From positions 1 through 23,622 of IMG/VR virus record IMGVR_UViG_3300006802_000586: 23,622 bases of DNA; one strand, given 5' to 3'. Both the position numbers and the translations under genes were made by a program. The notes below the pieces were generated by a model. That model saw only the letters and a list, made by a program, of their open reading frames with translations. It ran no database searches and had not been told where the DNA came from. Position 1 is the first letter of the stretch; the number at the start of each line of letters is the position of its first letter. The DNA comes from a virus. Positions 6,559 to 15,398 of the stretch are shown one piece after another.

Positions 6559-9558
6559 TTATCCCGCCTCTGCTGGGGCGACCCAGCCGTGCCGTGGTTG
6601 TGCCGTCACCCGTAGCGCGAGCGCGGTCAAGGATACCCCGGCGCTGCTCACGCCGCTATTCTGAAGATCACTGATCGCAAACCGCACGGAGTCGAGCCGG
6701 CTGTATGGCGGCGCGTACTCGCGGCGGATCGATGCGTCGGCGGTGCCCTGGCCGAGCGAGCGATCGCCTCCGGTGTCGATATCCCATTGCTTCGATTCCG
6801 TGAATGACGCCTCGCCGTTGTACGCGGTTTGCAGCGTCAGCGAGCACTCACCGAGCAGTCGACCGAGCACGGACACCGTGCGGAATCTCAGGTAGCGGTC
6901 GAGCCCGGCCGGGTTGATATCCCCGGTCTCCACGTACATCGTCACGAAGTTGTTGCTCGCCCCGTTCGTGTCCGCGTACGGGTACGCGTCTGAGGTGGTT
7001 TTCTGGACGTACACGTACCCGGTTGTCTGGTCGATCACGGCCAGCTTGTCGTTCCACACGGCCAACCTGCCGGGCACGATCGCCGTTGTCCGGATGGAGT
7101 CCACGCTCCACTGGTTCGCGCGGTAGTCGTACACTAGCAGCCGGCCCGCGGTGGGCGTGTCCAGGTCGTCGACAACGCTCCACACCACGAGCGAATCCGC
7201 AGGCACGGCCACCGCGTCCACTACGTCAGGGTACGTGGCCAGCGTGTCGCGCACCGCGTGCCCGATGAAGTCCACTCCGGGCTCCCCACGCGGCAGACGG
7301 CAGAGTCCGCGCTTGCTCTGGAAGAAAATGTCACCGCCAGGGCCGGCCATGACGATGCTGTCTTGGGCGATGCAGCCATCCGACACCGGGAGCTTGCGCG
7401 ACGGAAAAAACGAGCCCGTTGCCGCGCGCGTTGCACCCTGGCCTTCGATGATGTGGATCGACTCGGAACCGAACGCTATCAGCTTCCCATCGCGGCTCGC
7501 GAGCCCAGTCACCTCACGGCACCCGTCCACGCGCGCCTGCCGGATCTCGTTGTGCTCCAGCGCGAAGCCCGAGCGCTTCTCAAAAGTGAACCCGATGCGC
7601 GTCGGGTCCCGCGGGTCGACGTATGCGAACCCGCCTTGATGCTCGACCATGATGTTCGGGCTCGGAAGCGGAGCGTTTTCGAGCACGCCGCCCGTCGTCG
7701 GGAGCACCTCGTTATCAGCGATCGTCGCGTCCGCAGCGGTCGACACGTACGTCGCGTTTTCGTTGAACGCGTTTGAAGCGACGATCCCGTCGCGGTACAG
7801 AACCGACCCATCAGCAAGCGACCTGTACACCGCGATCACAACCGGCGCCGTGTTAGTGGCCCGCGTCGTCGACAGCGTCGGGATCGTGAGCGTCGTTTTA
7901 TTCGTGCCGGTGCCGCTCCCCGAATGGTCCGACTCCACGAGCGGGCTCGGCGCCGAGCGCAGCAGGTTACCGCGCGCGTCGATCCGCTCGTAGACGCACG
8001 CGAACTGATAGACAGCGTTCCCCAGAGATCCGCCCGTCGTGGCCTCCGCTGCGTCAGCGTCAACGATCGGCGGGTCGTAGTCGAACGCTGCTTCCAGCGC
8101 CATGTCTCCATCGTACGTGCATGGAGTCCCGCCGACGACCAGGCTCAGCGAGCCGGCCTCAGCCGTCCGCCACATGCGCGGCCCGCTGTCGCGGAACACC
8201 GCAGCGTTCGCGCCGTAGTTACCCGATACCGTGCCCGTGGCCGCGATCCGCGTCGGGTACCCGACTAAAAATCGACCGCTGCCCAGCGACTCGAGCGGGG
8301 ACCGGCGCGACGTTGACCCGGCCGTGACCGCTTCGATGAATACCTCACCGGCCGGCCCTGGGGCGTTCGTTCCAATGTTCGCTAGATCCATGCGCAGCAC
8401 GAACAGCGACGCCCGCTGCGTCATGAACGAACTGCGGATCAGGATGTACGCCTCCCCGTCCGTGACCACCGGGCGACTGATCGAGTGCAGGTGATACCGC
8501 GGGAACGCAAGCGTTACGGCCGCAGCCGTGTCGATCGTTGCCCATCGAAACGGGCCAAGATCCAGCGTCCCGTCGTCCAGCGACCACGCAACGATCGCCG
8601 TCGTCGCGTCATACACGCACGCGCTCAGCGAGTACAAATTCCCCGTGCTCAGCGCGTGGACCGCAGCGGCTGCGAAAAGCGGTGTGAGCGACGTGTCTGT
8701 CTCCCACCCGCGCACGCCGTTGGCGCCGTCGTGCGCGAAGATCCAAATGCGCGTCGAATCCGTCGCGATTGCTACCCGCGTGTAGGTTGCCGCCGCGAGG
8801 TCGTATGTCGCGACGCTGGCGAACGAGCTATTGCATTTCACGACCCGCACATCACCCGTGCGCACGTACACGAGCAGCGGCAGACCGCCGGATGTGATCA
8901 CCAGGTCCAGGTCACCGGTCGCGTCGCTCACCACCGTCGTTAGCGTTGCCCACCCGGCACCGTACGTCCACGCGGTGGCCCGGATGTCACCGGAGATTCG
9001 CATGAACACCACCGGGCGATCCGCGTTGCTGTCGTACGCGGCTTGCATGACAGACGCGGTGTAGCCGCTGCTGATCTGAGTCACCGGGTACAGCTGCGTT
9101 CCGGTGTTCCGGTCGACGATCACCGCGTACACGTCGCTGCCCGACGTACGCCACACGACGCACACCGCAGCGCCCCCGGTGGACTCGGCTTTCACGGCGT
9201 GGACGTCGACGACCAGGTCCGTGTCCGTGCGCCCCCCGACAACCACGCGCTCGAGAGCCCACTTGTTCACGCGCCCGCACGGCGTCAGCGCACCCGACAC
9301 GCTCGAGCGTGCGTTGATCGTGTCGTCGCCGATCCAAATGCGCTCGTCTCCCATCAGAGAAATCGCGTCGGCCGTCGTCGGTGTCGTGCCGTGAAGCGCA
9401 GTCGGCGCCGCGCGCTCGAACCCGAGCCGCTTGCGGATCGCGCCGTCGTCCGTGTAGCGCACGTTGCGCGCTGCCTTCAGCACGCCGGCCGGGAGTACGC
9501 GCGGGTCGATCCCCTCGTGGGGACCCTGCAGCGGGACGTCTACGATCGTGCTACTCAC
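6559..9558 (-). CDS. Large tail hub/stabilisation-type protein, 999 aa
   Basis: The start is a GTG at 9558 that overlaps the end of the preceding gene by 8 nt, with GAGG seven bases upstream. The N-terminus (LQGPHEGIDPRVLPAGVLKAARNVRY, then GAIRKRLGFER) has the pattern of podophage tail nozzle or 'stabilisation' proteins, in which the virion protein begins with a Gly-Gly/Arg strand motif about genes being 'rows of measured values'. The rest is almost entirely short beta strands with Thr/Val/Asp-rich loops, as expected for a beta-propeller or multi-blade hub such as the T7 gp12-type or P22 gp10-type tail proteins. No hydrolase motif is seen. It follows the adaptor and a 115-aa gene and precedes the ejection cassette, the usual place for the tail nozzle or hub. 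The exact family is uncertain. Confidence 0.75.
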   Translation of the reverse strand: MSSTIVDVPLQGPHEGIDPRVLPAGVLKAARNVRYTDDGAIRKRLGFERAAPTALHGTTPTTADAISLMGDERIWIGDDTINARSSVSGALTPCGRVNKWALERVVVGGRTDTDLVVDVHAVKAESTGGAAVCVVWRTSGSDVYAVIVDRNTGTQLYPVTQISSGYTASVMQAAYDSNADRPVVFMRISGDIRATAWTYGAGWATLTTVVSDATGDLDLVITSGGLPLLVYVRTGDVRVVKCNSSFASVATYDLAAATYTRVAIATDSTRIWIFAHDGANGVRGWETDTSLTPLFAAAAVHALSTGNLYSLSACVYDATTAIVAWSLDDGTLDLGPFRWATIDTAAAVTLAFPRYHLHSISRPVVTDGEAYILIRSSFMTQRASLFVLRMDLANIGTNAPGPAGEVFIEAVTAGSTSRRSPLESLGSGRFLVGYPTRIAATGTVSGNYGANAAVFRDSGPRMWRTAEAGSLSLVVGGTPCTYDGDMALEAAFDYDPPIVDADAAEATTGGSLGNAVYQFACVYERIDARGNLLRSAPSPLVESDHSGSGTGTNKTTLTIPTLSTTRATNTAPVVIAVYRSLADGSVLYRDGIVASNAFNENATYVSTAADATIADNEVLPTTGGVLENAPLPSPNIMVEHQGGFAYVDPRDPTRIGFTFEKRSGFALEHNEIRQARVDGCREVTGLASRDGKLIAFGSESIHIIEGQGATRAATGSFFPSRKLPVSDGCIAQDSIVMAGPGGDIFFQSKRGLCRLPRGEPGVDFIGHAVRDTLATYPDVVDAVAVPADSLVVWSVVDDLDTPTAGRLLVYDYRANQWSVDSIRTTAIVPGRLAVWNDKLAVIDQTTGYVYVQKTTSDAYPYADTNGASNNFVTMYVETGDINPAGLDRYLRFRTVSVLGRLLGECSLTLQTAYNGEASFTESKQWDIDTGGDRSLGQGTADASIRREYAPPYSRLDSVRFAISDLQNSGVSSAGVSLTALALRVTAQPRHGWVAPAEAG

Positions 9559-9898
9559 GCCACAGCCTCGCGCGGATGGTCTTTGTGCCGCTGCCGTTGA
9601 CTTTGATCTTCACCAAGCGCGCAGTCGGCGCCGTGCTCGTGTCGAACGCTGCGTTTCTGGTCCCGTCCTCTGCATAGACGGTCATCACGCGGTTGGGTAT
9701 CTCGCCGAGCCCATGCGCTACGACATACGATGACCCGCCGACCGCATCCTCGATCGTCACCTCGACCGACCTCAGAAACGGCGCGACCGTGCCCAGCCGC
9801 TCGAACGCTGCCAGCACGCGGGCCTCGAGCGCCTCCACGGCGCGCTCGTCGCCGGGTGCGAACCGCGCGCCACGCCCCATCACGTCGAGTTCAGGCAC
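9551..9898 (-). CDS. Small head-tail or tail protein, 115 aa, function unknown
   Basis: I place the start at the GTG at 9898: it overlaps the adaptor stop by 8 nt and has GGGAGG exactly seven bases upstream. An ATG at 9880 in the same frame is an alternative but lacks a good ribosome site. The protein has an N-terminal helical half (DERAVEALEARVLAAFERLG) and a C-terminal beta-rich half with YVVAHGLGEIPNRVMTVY, a pattern found in small phage proteins where 'v.HgLg..P..v.v' begins a beta sandwich. It ends in RLWRE. Its place between the adaptor and the tail hub suggests a tail or joining protein. No closer function can be supported. Confidence 0.72.
   Translation of the reverse strand: MPELDVMGRGARFAPGDERAVEALEARVLAAFERLGTVAPFLRSVEVTIEDAVGGSSYVVAHGLGEIPNRVMTVYAEDGTRNAAFDTSTAPTARLVKIKVNGSGTKTIRARLWRE
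9556..9575. repeat. Direct repeat copy 1 (gene-junction linker)
   Basis: This 20-nt sequence is repeated at 9896-9915 with 19 of 20 bases identical. Read on the minus strand it holds GAGG, a 7-nt spacer and the GTG start of the 999-aa gene, and also encodes RLWR near the end of the 115-aa gene. Confidence 0.85.
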
Positions 9899-10616
9899 GC
9901 CACAGCCTCCCGCGGCCGCTATGCCGCCCGGTGATGTGCTGAGGCCGCCCACGCGTGCGCTTCCCGCGCTTGTCCGCGATCAGCGCCGCCACCCGGTCCC
10001 GCTCGGCGACCAACATCGCATATTGATTCTGATCTCCCTCCGCGGCGCAGATCCCAGCAGCGGTGTCGAGAATCGGCCACGACTCCCAGCCCTCGCCGCC
10101 GTACATATCCATAGATTCCGCGACGTCATTGAGGCTAGGCAGAAACGTCACGAGCAGCGTGTACGCCTTATCTGGCCTCGGGATCAGATGCCCCGGATCT
10201 TTCGTGCCGCCCTCGCCGTCGTCGTAGATGCCGCCGAGCCGGTACGCTAGCGGCGTGCCCAGCGCGTGCGCGTAGGTCTGATACCGATGGCGCTCGCTCA
10301 TCTCATACTCGTCGAGCGGGTACCAGCCACCGTTGTGCTGGACGTCAATCGCGTACACACGGTGGCACGTACTCGGAAGCTCGAAATCGTAGTCCGGCGT
10401 CAGGTCGTTCCACGCGGTCGGCGTTTCGGTCGTGACCTCCTCGTGAGCCAAATAATACTCGTGGCCCCGGTCGCTGATCATCTCGCGGTACATCCGAACG
10501 GAGCGGTTCACACGCGCCGCGATGATCGCGTCTGTCCACTTGTCATCCATACCGCGGATATCGGCACTCTCGCGAACCGCTGCCGTGAGTTCCACGAGAG
10601 TGACGAACCGCGCCAT
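9891..10616 (-). CDS. Putative head-tail adaptor (connector) protein, 241 aa
   Basis: The ATG at 10616 directly abuts the TAG of the upstream 70-aa gene. The N-terminal helices (LVELTAAVRESADIRG, then DKWTDAIIAARVNRSVRMYREMI) followed by YYLAHEEVTTETPTAWNDLTPDYDFELPS, a short beta segment and a long helix (GICAAEGDQNQYAMLVAERDRVAALIADKR) match the general plan of podophage adaptor proteins that bind the portal: N-terminal helices recruiting the chain to the end of a DNA site, a central beta region, and a C-terminal helix with a basic tail. The C-terminus RGKRTRGRPQHITGRHSGRG is strongly basic. Position after the capsid genes and before the tail hub agrees. Family assignment is by pattern and context, not by a search. 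Confidence 0.68.
   Translation of the reverse strand: MARFVTLVELTAAVRESADIRGMDDKWTDAIIAARVNRSVRMYREMISDRGHEYYLAHEEVTTETPTAWNDLTPDYDFELPSTCHRVYAIDVQHNGGWYPLDEYEMSERHRYQTYAHALGTPLAYRLGGIYDDGEGGTKDPGHLIPRPDKAYTLLVTFLPSLNDVAESMDMYGGEGWESWPILDTAAGICAAEGDQNQYAMLVAERDRVAALIADKRGKRTRGRPQHITGRHSGRGRLWRA
9896..9915. repeat. Direct repeat copy 2 (gene-junction linker)
   Basis: Second copy of the repeat at 9556-9575, differing at one base. On the minus strand it gives GGGAGG, a 7-nt spacer and the GTG start of the 115-aa gene, and encodes RLWR near the end of the 241-aa adaptor. Confidence 0.85.
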
Positions 10617-10829
10617 CTACATACCTCCATAGCACGCCATGATGGCGCGCTTGAGTGCGTCGATCCTGCCTTGGTCGCCTTCCAGATCCGGAAAGGCTTC
10701 CGTGATGTTGGACACGAACGCCTCCGTGTCCACGTCATCCTCGTCATCCCCGTAATCCCCAGGAGCCCCGGACTTGCCGGGACCCCCGAGAACCAGGGCG
10801 AGATCCATCCCCTTAGATGGTTTTCGCAT
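10617..10829 (-). CDS. Small acidic protein, 70 aa, function unknown
   Basis: The frame runs from an ATG at 10829, overlapping the preceding gene by 17 nt, to a TAG abutting the adaptor start. A second ATG at 10808 (63 aa) follows the upstream stop directly, with AAGGGG immediately before it; neither start has an ideal ribosome site, so the true N-terminus is open. The middle is very acidic (DYGDDEDDVDTEAF) and the end forms a short helix (QGRIDALKRAIMACYGGM). It lies among head genes, between a probable decoration protein and the adaptor, so it is likely a head or head-completion protein. No family is recognised. Confidence 0.65.
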   Translation of the reverse strand: MRKPSKGMDLALVLGGPGKSGAPGDYGDDEDDVDTEAFVSNITEAFPDLEGDQGRIDALKRAIMACYGGM

Positions 10830-11214
10830 CGCCGAAGATCGTCACTTCGATTTCGTCCGCTGCCGTCACCAGGTCGGCGGCGACCGGAGCGTCCGCAACC
10901 AACCCAACAAGGATGACGATCGTCGTAGTCGAGCCCGACGTCGCTACCGAAACCGTGCGCACGGTGCGCGCGACTCCGGACGACTCGAGCAGACTGGTGA
11001 GCACGCTCACATCCGACAGAGCCGGCACGGTGATCGTGTACTTGCCCGCGCTGTTGCGCGTGACAGTTGCACCACGCGGCTTTTTATACCGCGCGCTCGT
11101 GGTAGCGATGGTTCCCGACGTGTCCGACACCGGGATCCGGACTCGCATCCGGATCGGTGCCGAACAGTCGATCTCCTTCACCGGCGAGCTGATGTGTTCT
11201 GAGACTGCGTCCAT
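10813..11214 (-). CDS. Small beta-rich head protein, 133 aa, possible decoration protein
   Basis: The ATG is 12 nt after the capsid stop, with GGCGGAC upstream. The 133-aa protein is rich in Val, Thr, Ser and Ile with few charged helices, suggesting a beta sandwich (GKYTITVPALSDVSVLTSLL; TTTIVILVGLVADAPVAADL). It starts with an amphipathic charged segment and has no Cys pair, signal peptide or enzyme motif. A gene directly downstream of the major capsid protein is often a capsid decoration, cement or head-fibre protein, and the size fits. This is a positional inference only; I do not recognise a sequence family. Confidence 0.68.
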   Translation of the reverse strand: MDAVSEHISSPVKEIDCSAPIRMRVRIPVSDTSGTIATTSARYKKPRGATVTRNSAGKYTITVPALSDVSVLTSLLESSGVARTVRTVSVATSGSTTTIVILVGLVADAPVAADLVTAADEIEVTIFGDAKTI

Positions 11215-11226
11215 GATGTCCGCCGA

Positions 11227-12471
11227 TCAGACCGCGCAGGTGCCGTTGGCGCCGGGGTTGTTGCAGCCGAGCTGCGGGTAGGCGACCGCGCGGACCGCGA
11301 AGTCATTCGTGGTGGCCTTGCGCAACATCTTGTTTCCATCCTTGTCGAGGATGTGCGGCGCCGCTCCGGTCGAGTAGAGTTTCCACGTCGACATGTCGAG
11401 CGCGAACGCCTTCGCGATCGGGCAGTGTCGGTCGGCCCACACGTTCACCTCGCCGCCACCGGCAACGAGCTTGAGCGCCTGATACCCGAAGCTCCCGACC
11501 TTTTCCTCTTTCGAGAAGATGTGCCGACTCTGGAGAGCGATCGCCAGGTTCTGCCACTTCTCGGGGTTCAGGAAAATGTCGGTCACTCCGTTCGACCCGC
11601 TGCCCACGCGCTGGATACGAGTGCACAGCCGCTGCAACCGCTCCTCAATCCCCATGCCCGCCACTTCGGCGGTTGTGAGTCGAACGCCCCCGAGCCTGGT
11701 GACGTTACCCGTGCGGTCGACCCCGAAGAACGCGGTGGAGCTCGGCGCAGACGCCGGAATCCACGCGCTCAGCCCATAGATCAGCTCAGCGCTCGCGGTC
11801 TGCCCGTGCGTGCCACGACGGAAAACGTGGTCGCTCGTGGTCGTGCCGGAAGGCGTCGCCGATATCGTGAACGTCCCCGCGACGTAGTCGACGTCTGTGA
11901 TGTACTCGCCGCCGACCGTGCGCAACGTGCCGGAGGTCGTGCCATCCGTCGTGTAGAACTCGACCTGCATCCCCTCCTCGAGGTTGATTGCGTCCTCGGG
12001 GTTGGTCAACGTGCAGACGTTGGCCGATGGGGCCCCGGACAGCACGCCGAGCGAGTTACCGCCGTTGCCGTACATCGCTTGACTCAGCGCGGTGCCGAAG
12101 TTTGCCAGCATGCCGTCGATCTCGACAAGCTCGTTCCGGATGAATGCGCCCTTGTCGTCGCGGCTGGACTCCAACACCTTGTTGCCGATCGAGACTTCCG
12201 ACTCGAGCGTGCCCGTGGTGATGTTGAACTTGTAGCCCTTGACGTTGCCGGATGCGGCCGTGTCGCTGACCGTCTGCGCGGTGGCGAGCGACAACGCGAT
12301 ACCTTGCGGGTTCGACGTGATCACCGGCAGCGGCATGACGTCGCCGCTAAAGCTCTCGTCCTTCGGGAGCTTGCTCAGCAGCACATGGTTTTTGAACGTC
12401 AGGTCTTGGACCTGCTGCCCGGTGTAACGCTCCTTGAGCGCGTACTGAAAGATTGTCTCTGTCGAGGCCAT
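11227..12471 (-). CDS. Major capsid protein, HK97-like, 414 aa
   Basis: The ATG at 12471 has a strong AGGAG seven bases upstream and is the first start after a 33-nt gap. This is one of few non-overlapping starts, which fits a highly expressed gene. The protein begins with an N-terminal helical arm (TIFQYALKERYTGQQVQDLTFKN), then VLLSKLPKDESFSGDVMPLPV, with a central region holding long beta strands and helix-forming segments (GIEERLQRLCTRIQRV, then GVTDIFLNPEKWQNLAIAL), and a C-terminal strand-rich end (FAVRAVAYPQLGCNN). That order of N-arm, extended loop, A and P domains suits an HK97-fold capsid subunit of usual length. The downstream 'iFlnP..w..l' pattern is common in such proteins. Gene order portal-scaffold-MCP supports the call strongly. 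Confidence 0.85.
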   Translation of the reverse strand: MASTETIFQYALKERYTGQQVQDLTFKNHVLLSKLPKDESFSGDVMPLPVITSNPQGIALSLATAQTVSDTAASGNVKGYKFNITTGTLESEVSIGNKVLESSRDDKGAFIRNELVEIDGMLANFGTALSQAMYGNGGNSLGVLSGAPSANVCTLTNPEDAINLEEGMQVEFYTTDGTTSGTLRTVGGEYITDVDYVAGTFTISATPSGTTTSDHVFRRGTHGQTASAELIYGLSAWIPASAPSSTAFFGVDRTGNVTRLGGVRLTTAEVAGMGIEERLQRLCTRIQRVGSGSNGVTDIFLNPEKWQNLAIALQSRHIFSKEEKVGSFGYQALKLVAGGGEVNVWADRHCPIAKAFALDMSTWKLYSTGAAPHILDKDGNKMLRKATTNDFAVRAVAYPQLGCNNPGANGTCAV

Positions 12472-12504
12472 TGGATGTCTCCTATGGCCGCTGTCTGCGC
12501 GTCG

Positions 12505-13494
12505 TTAGGCGTCGGCCTCACGCATCAATTTTCCGTACTTGGCGACAAGCTGGTCGATGCTGAGAGGCTCGGAGCGCTGTGGGCGCGCTTCCGCGGCGGT
12601 TGATTGCGTCAACGTGGCGGCACGCCGACGTGGCGCACCTCCGTCCGCGGGGAGTCCGCTGCCCTGCTCAGCTCTAGCGCGTCCGCCGGCGCTCACGGCA
12701 CTAGTGGATTGCCCGCCACTCTCGGGATCTGACTCCGCGAAAATTCCGCGGTAGTAGTCGAATGCTTTGCGCTGTCGGTCCAGCGCTCCGGTCACCAGGT
12801 CATCAAGATCGGCTTCTTCGCCGTACTCCTGGTAATGCCGCTGCTGCTCGGCGAAGATCATCTCGACGAACGCCGGGTTCGCGGCGAATTTCTGCACGTG
12901 CGGGTCCGCGTGGTCGGCCAGGCCCTCGGCGAGGCTCGCCTTGTACGCCTGAACCTGCGCCTGCCGCCGTGCGTGTTCCTCCGCTTGCTGCCGCTGCTCA
13001 CGCGCCTCTTGCTGCGCCTTTTTCAACTCGGCCAGTTCGGCCTGCATCCGCTGGACCTCCGGCGGGATATCCTGCTGCGCGGCGAGGTGCCGACGGGTCG
13101 CTTCGCTGAACGACATCCCGAACGCGGCTTTTGCGGCGGCGTCGATATCGCCTGACTCCAACGCTTTCAAGTGCGCGGCCCGCTGCGCGTCGTACTTCTG
13201 CCGCTCGGCTTCAAACGCCTGCCGCTGTTCCTCGAGCGCTCGCTGCTGCGCCACGATGGCACGGCGCTTCTCTTGCAGCTTCGCCCACGCGCCGCCGGTT
13301 ACCTTGCGCTCGCTCGAGTCGTTCGGCTTCTCTGCTGGCTCGGCATCGGAAGCATCACCGGCAGAAGGCGCCGCGCCCGAATCCACCTCGGGGGAGGAGG
13401 TCCCAGGGGCTTCTGACGCGGCAGCTTGTGCCGGCGATGCTTCCGCGGCTTCGGCCGCTGCCGTCGCCTTGCTCATGAGTTCCGAAAATTCCAT
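12505..13494 (-). CDS. Putative capsid scaffolding protein, 329 aa
   Basis: I use the ATG at 13494, which shares its A with the portal stop as TAATG; the longer open frame would overlap the portal by over 100 nt. The product is low-complexity at the N-terminus (Ala, Ser, Pro, Glu) and then strongly coiled-coil from about residue 70 (KLQEKRRAIVAQQRALEEQR; later PEVQRMQAELAELKKAQQEA with many Gln and Arg). The C-terminus ends in a helix with basic residues (LSIDQLVAKYGKLMREADA), as scaffold proteins use to bind the capsid subunit. Acidic low-complexity plus coiled coil, and placement directly before the major capsid gene, are standard for scaffolds. It should be absent from mature particles. 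Confidence 0.8.
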   Translation of the reverse strand: MEFSELMSKATAAAEAAEASPAQAAASEAPGTSSPEVDSGAAPSAGDASDAEPAEKPNDSSERKVTGGAWAKLQEKRRAIVAQQRALEEQRQAFEAERQKYDAQRAAHLKALESGDIDAAAKAAFGMSFSEATRRHLAAQQDIPPEVQRMQAELAELKKAQQEAREQRQQAEEHARRQAQVQAYKASLAEGLADHADPHVQKFAANPAFVEMIFAEQQRHYQEYGEEADLDDLVTGALDRQRKAFDYYRGIFAESDPESGGQSTSAVSAGGRARAEQGSGLPADGGAPRRRAATLTQSTAAEARPQRSEPLSIDQLVAKYGKLMREADA

Positions 13495-15398
13495 TACGCT
13501 GCTACTCCCATCGGCGCCGGTGCCATCGGACCCGCGGCGGGCAACCCCGGTGCCTGGGGCGGCGCCTCTTGCTGCGCGGCGCGCTTTAGCAGCTCGACGC
13601 ACGCTTCGATGAACGATCGGAAGCCCTCGAGCACGGTGTCCGGTGCATCGTCGATCCGCGCGAGCATGTACTCGCCAGCCATGCGTTTCATTGCCGCCGC
13701 GATGTTGATAAACGATTCAGGCGACTCGTACGGGAAATCCTCGCCTGGTTCCCACTCGAGGAATCGCTCCGTCACGCGGTCGAGCCACTCACGCTCGGCG
13801 TTCTCGCGCTGCTCGTGTCGCTCGATGTCCGGCCACGCGAGCAGCTCCCGCGCGGCGTCCGGGCTGATGAGCTGCGCGCCGATCATCTCCTGCACCGTCG
13901 CGAGACGACCAGCGGGCGACGACGGGAGCGAACTCACCGGGAACACCGTGAGCTTGTACATGTCCTCCTCGAGGTTGCACTTGCTCCACTTGTATTCACG
14001 CAGGTACGCGCCGCCGGGCCACCGTACCGCGAAGTCCGGATCTTCCTCGGCAAGCTCGCGCGTCGACGCGACCATCAGCCGCGCGATGTCCACCGCGAGC
14101 TGTTCGTATCTCCGCGCCACGACCGAAAACCGCTCGGTCTCCATGTCGTTCAACGTCCGCAGCGCCACGCCGGCGGTAACGCCGCTCTCCTTGCGCGACG
14201 TCGCCGAAGCCTGGCTCGCGCCGGTCTGCTCGAAAATCAACTGCCGGAGCCTGAACGTCAGGTCGACCTGCTGCGGGCTAACCGGGTTCGCGGCGACGGT
14301 CTGCGGCATCTCGGCGCCCACAGCGACGGGAACCATCGTCCCCTCGTACGTGTCATCAAGGTCCTTCGGGTCGATGCTCCCTTCGCGGTAGTAAACGCGG
14401 AAGTGAGAGCCGTTGTCGATCGCGCGATCCATCGAACGTAAGTGCTTGTTCACGGTGTCCTGCACCGCGCGCACCTCATCGATGATGCCCTTGCTCCAAA
14501 AGCCCGTGCGCTCGCGCTGCCACCGAATGAATGCGAACGGGAAGCTCGAGCGATGCCACGGCTCGTCGACAAGCACGGTGCCAGATATCGCGATCACATG
14601 CCGCCCGCCCATCCCGGTCGGTCCAGGCAGGTGCCACGCCTCGATCACGTCGACCATATCCGACAGATTGATCCCATGGTTCTCGTCCGTCTTCTCAGCG
14701 AACTGCGAATCGAACAGCGGCGACCCGGCGAGCGTGATCGAATGCGCTGATTCAGGGAACCGCGCGACGAGCAGGTCTTTGTCCACGCGCTGCCGCTGGA
14801 ACAGCGACCGCACCGCGCCTGTGCGCGCCTCTCTGGCGTCGACGGCTAGGTCCACGCACAACACGCGCTCGATACGACACCGGCCCGCGTCCGCGTCGGC
14901 ATAGCCCTTGATGCAGCCGGTGCCGAATACCTCCGCGTCGAGGAACACGTCGCACATCAGTTCCCAGGCGTTCGCATACTCGCCCTGCGGCTGATGCATC
15001 TGCGCCTCGACGAAGCGATCCATACGCCGCGCGCGCTGTCTCAGCGACCAGTCCGCACCGGTCGTGAGAAACTGTGGCTTGGGCCGCTGCCGGCCGGCGA
15101 TCTTCGCTTGCAGCGAGTGGCACACGTTGCGCGCATCGTTCAACGCGATCTCTTCGCCGCTCGGCAGCTCGTCGAAGTCTGGCAACGTCAAGTAGTCGCT
15201 GATCCAGCGCGCGCTTCCGCGGTCACCCTCGTACGCGCAGAGGTTCTCGTACGCGCGCCGCTCCCTGGTCACCTGCCCAGCGAACAGCGCTCGCGCCGTA
15301 CCCATGACGGCGTCGGCTGTCCCCTCAGCGGTGGCGGTGTGCCAGAGTTCCACTGGCAGAATACTGGCACGGGTGACGGGGTCCTGGCAAGGACTCAA
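13494..15398 (-). CDS. Portal protein (head-tail connector), up to 634 aa
   Basis: The dodecameric portal forms the DNA gate at one capsid vertex. Evidence is size, position between TerL and scaffold, and sequence style: N-terminal ERRAYENLCAYEG, then EEIALNDARNVCHSLQAKIAGRQRPKPQ, a helical crown region, and ERHEQRENAEREWLDRV near the end. At 634 aa it lies between T7-type and P22-type portals in length. The start is unsure: the longest frame begins with TTG at 15398 as a TTGA overlap with TerL, but has only a weak GGCGGG upstream; a GTG at 15353 and an ATG at 15305 are in frame. The C-terminal region (Pro- and Ala-rich) ends at TAATG shared with the scaffold. No other candidate portal exists in the window. 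Confidence 0.85.
   Translation of the reverse strand: MSPCQDPVTRASILPVELWHTATAEGTADAVMGTARALFAGQVTRERRAYENLCAYEGDRGSARWISDYLTLPDFDELPSGEEIALNDARNVCHSLQAKIAGRQRPKPQFLTTGADWSLRQRARRMDRFVEAQMHQPQGEYANAWELMCDVFLDAEVFGTGCIKGYADADAGRCRIERVLCVDLAVDAREARTGAVRSLFQRQRVDKDLLVARFPESAHSITLAGSPLFDSQFAEKTDENHGINLSDMVDVIEAWHLPGPTGMGGRHVIAISGTVLVDEPWHRSSFPFAFIRWQRERTGFWSKGIIDEVRAVQDTVNKHLRSMDRAIDNGSHFRVYYREGSIDPKDLDDTYEGTMVPVAVGAEMPQTVAANPVSPQQVDLTFRLRQLIFEQTGASQASATSRKESGVTAGVALRTLNDMETERFSVVARRYEQLAVDIARLMVASTRELAEEDPDFAVRWPGGAYLREYKWSKCNLEEDMYKLTVFPVSSLPSSPAGRLATVQEMIGAQLISPDAARELLAWPDIERHEQRENAEREWLDRVTERFLEWEPGEDFPYESPESFINIAAAMKRMAGEYMLARIDDAPDTVLEGFRSFIEACVELLKRAAQQEAPPQAPGLPAAGPMAPAPMGVAA

Noticed and set aside
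6559-9558. Enzymatic tailspike for the 999-aa protein
   Set aside because: I see no right-handed helix repeats or catalytic motifs, and the N-terminal pattern and gene position suit a tail hub or nozzle better.
11353-12603. 416-aa open frame on the plus strand
   Set aside because: It is antisense to the capsid and scaffold genes. Its Arg/Val/His-rich composition is typical of a shadow frame, and the capsid frame is far better supported.
13495-13602. 36-residue N-terminal extension of the scaffold protein
   Set aside because: It overlaps the end of the portal gene, is Arg/Ala/Gly-rich and would break the TAATG junction.
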